Origin: Nitrincola alkalilacustris
Lineage (GTDB): Bacteria > Pseudomonadota > Gammaproteobacteria > Pseudomonadales > Balneatricaceae
Direction: 5' to 3'
Assembly: GCF_008973755.1 (NCBI RefSeq)
Contig: NZ_WBOM01000010.1
Location: forward strand, 1 to 64,000
Length of the DNA stretch: 64,000 nucleotides
The position numbers and the translations under genes are program-made. Shown here in pieces: positions 63,012 through 64,000 of the stretch. Below the pieces are notes generated by a model, which saw only the letters and a program-made list of their open reading frames with translations, had not been told where the DNA came from and searched no databases. Position 1 is the stretch's first letter, and each line of letters opens with the position of its first letter.

Positions 63012-64000
63012 TCAACCTCCTGGCGAAGAGCGATAGTCGCTGCGTCTGTTAAGCTGGTACTGACGCACAGCTGCATTATGCTCCTGGAGCGTGCGTGAGA
63101 ACTGGTGGGTGCCATCACCCTTGGCAACAAAATAGAGCCACTCACCCGGCTCAGGGTTGAAGGCCGCGACTATCGCTTCACGGCCAACCAGCGAGATGGG
63201 GGTCGGTGGCAGTCCGTTGATCGTATAGGTGTTATAGGGCGTCGGTCGCTGCAAGTCTGCACGGCGAATACGGCCTTCATAGGCATCCCCCATGCCATAG
63301 ATCACCGTAGGATCCGTCTGAAGGCGCATACCTATCTCCAGTCTTCGTACAAAGACACCGGCAATTTTTGCTCTCTCCTCAGGTACACCTGTCTCTTTTT
63401 CAATGATTGAAGCCATGATCAATGCCTCATAGGGCGATGCATAAGGCAGAGACTCGTCTCGAGCTTCCCACTGCTGCTCAAGAAACGCCATCAGGTCCCT
63501 GTGCGCCCGGCGCAACAGGTCCACATCTCTGTCATGACGCTGGAACTGATAGGTTTCTGCCAGGAACATCCCTTCAGGTGCAACATCGGGACTGCCCAGC
63601 GACTCCATCAGAGCTTCGTCACTGATCTCATCAAGTGTTTGGGTAATACGATCATCTGCACCCAATGCCAGCAGAACATCCCTAAAGGTGTGCCCTTCAA
63701 CCAGAGTAAAATAATGGCGCACGACATCACCGCGCCCCATACGATCCAGTACCTGCAGCAAAGACTGTCCAGGTTGCAGGCGGTATTCACCGGCCTTAAT
63801 CGCGGTAATCTCTGGGTTGAGTCTGGCATAAAAGCGAACCAACTCAGTATTACCGACCAGTCCCTCCTGTTGCAGCTGGCGGATCAGTTGATTGAAGCTT
63901 GTGCCGCTTCTGACTTGCAGCGTACGCTCTTCATTCAACGGCAGACTGGCATGCATCTGCTCCTCCATAAGGTGCCATCCATACACAACCGCGCCAAAAA
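63012..64000 (-). CDS. mltG: Endolytic transglycosylase MltG, 5' end beyond the right edge
   Basis: MltG cleaves nascent glycan strands at the inner membrane and sets their length. The frame is open to the window edge. The first visible codons encode the end of the membrane anchor (GAVVYGWHL). The catalytic Glu lies in IMASIIEKETGVPEERAKIA, and LPPTPISLVGREA matches the YceG C-terminal domain. GTG and ATG codons near the edge are internal; the true start lies outside. Confidence 0.93.
   Translation of the reverse strand, partial: FGAVVYGWHLMEEQMHASLPLNEERTLQVRSGTSFNQLIRQLQQEGLVGNTELVRFYARLNPEITAIKAGEYRLQPGQSLLQVLDRMGRGDVVRHYFTLVEGHTFRDVLLALGADDRITQTLDEISDEALMESLGSPDVAPEGMFLAETYQFQRHDRDVDLLRRAHRDLMAFLEQQWEARDESLPYASPYEALIMASIIEKETGVPEERAKIAGVFVRRLEIGMRLQTDPTVIYGMGDAYEGRIRRADLQRPTPYNTYTINGLPPTPISLVGREAIVAAFNPEPGEWLYFVAKGDGTHQFSRTLQEHNAAVRQYQLNRRSDYRSSPGG

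Overview
The window reads as chromosomal DNA of a marine gammaproteobacterium, probably of the Oceanospirillales (Marinobacterium/Amphritea-like; this placement is inferred from gene content and order, not from any search). Supporting marks are the uvrC-pgsA-tRNA(Gly-Cys-Leu) cluster in the same order as in E. coli, the mltG-tmk-holB-pilZ-tatD block, tusDCBE, tamAB, a cobalamin-dependent metH, and a dense set of c-di-GMP signalling genes.

Layout. 1-457: the left edge of an IS3-family element that has landed inside the 5' part of an IS1380-family transposase gene. 575-10.0 kb: CDGSH iron-sulfur protein, mtgA, a methyltransferase divergent from a GlxA-type regulator, a diguanylate cyclase, an MltA-like periplasmic protein, a TraB-family membrane protein, ybaK and a patatin. 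10.1-14.7 kb: a divergent-looking trpBA pair facing a TetR regulator across a clear palindromic operator, DUF924 and an AtoE-type transporter. 14.9-28.0 kb: metH, prpE, rarD and tamAB.

28.1-37.9 kb is a c-di-GMP island. It holds a 1142-residue ammonium transporter fused to PAS-PAS-GGDEF-EAL, then three diguanylate cyclases on the other strand. One of these follows a Fur-box-like site, and another overlaps by 4 bp a small periplasmic protein that resembles a molybdopterin-oxidoreductase fold. 37.9-42.1 kb is a looser, AT-rich stretch: an RhlE-type helicase, a TIGR02450 small protein, a tRNA-Cys relic, an orphan NarL-type response regulator, an unknown protein and a KfrA-like coiled-coil DNA-binding protein. 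The TIGR02450 and kfrA-like promoters carry related palindromes.

42.1-49.6 kb: rimO, a paired DUF2868 membrane protein and DUF3482 GTPase, three tRNAs, pgsA, uvrC and a small unknown. 49.6-55.9 kb: DUF1853, a hybrid histidine kinase, a 46-residue membrane protein, two metabolic genes (dehydrogenase, MTA/SAH nucleosidase), truC, tRNA-Ser and a Bax-inhibitor-1 family protein. 55.9-64 kb: tusDCBE for tRNA 2-thiolation, a second beta-hydroxyacid dehydrogenase, cheW, an NAD malate dehydrogenase with a C-terminal extension, and the tatD-pilZ-holB-tmk-mltG operon, which runs off the right edge.

The most original material is the Amt-GGDEF-EAL fusion with its neighbouring cyclases, the periplasmic-protein/cyclase pair, the trpBA-TetR locus, and the 39.3-42.1 kb islet with shared operators and a tRNA relic. 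No CRISPR array, prophage or recognisable defence system was found.
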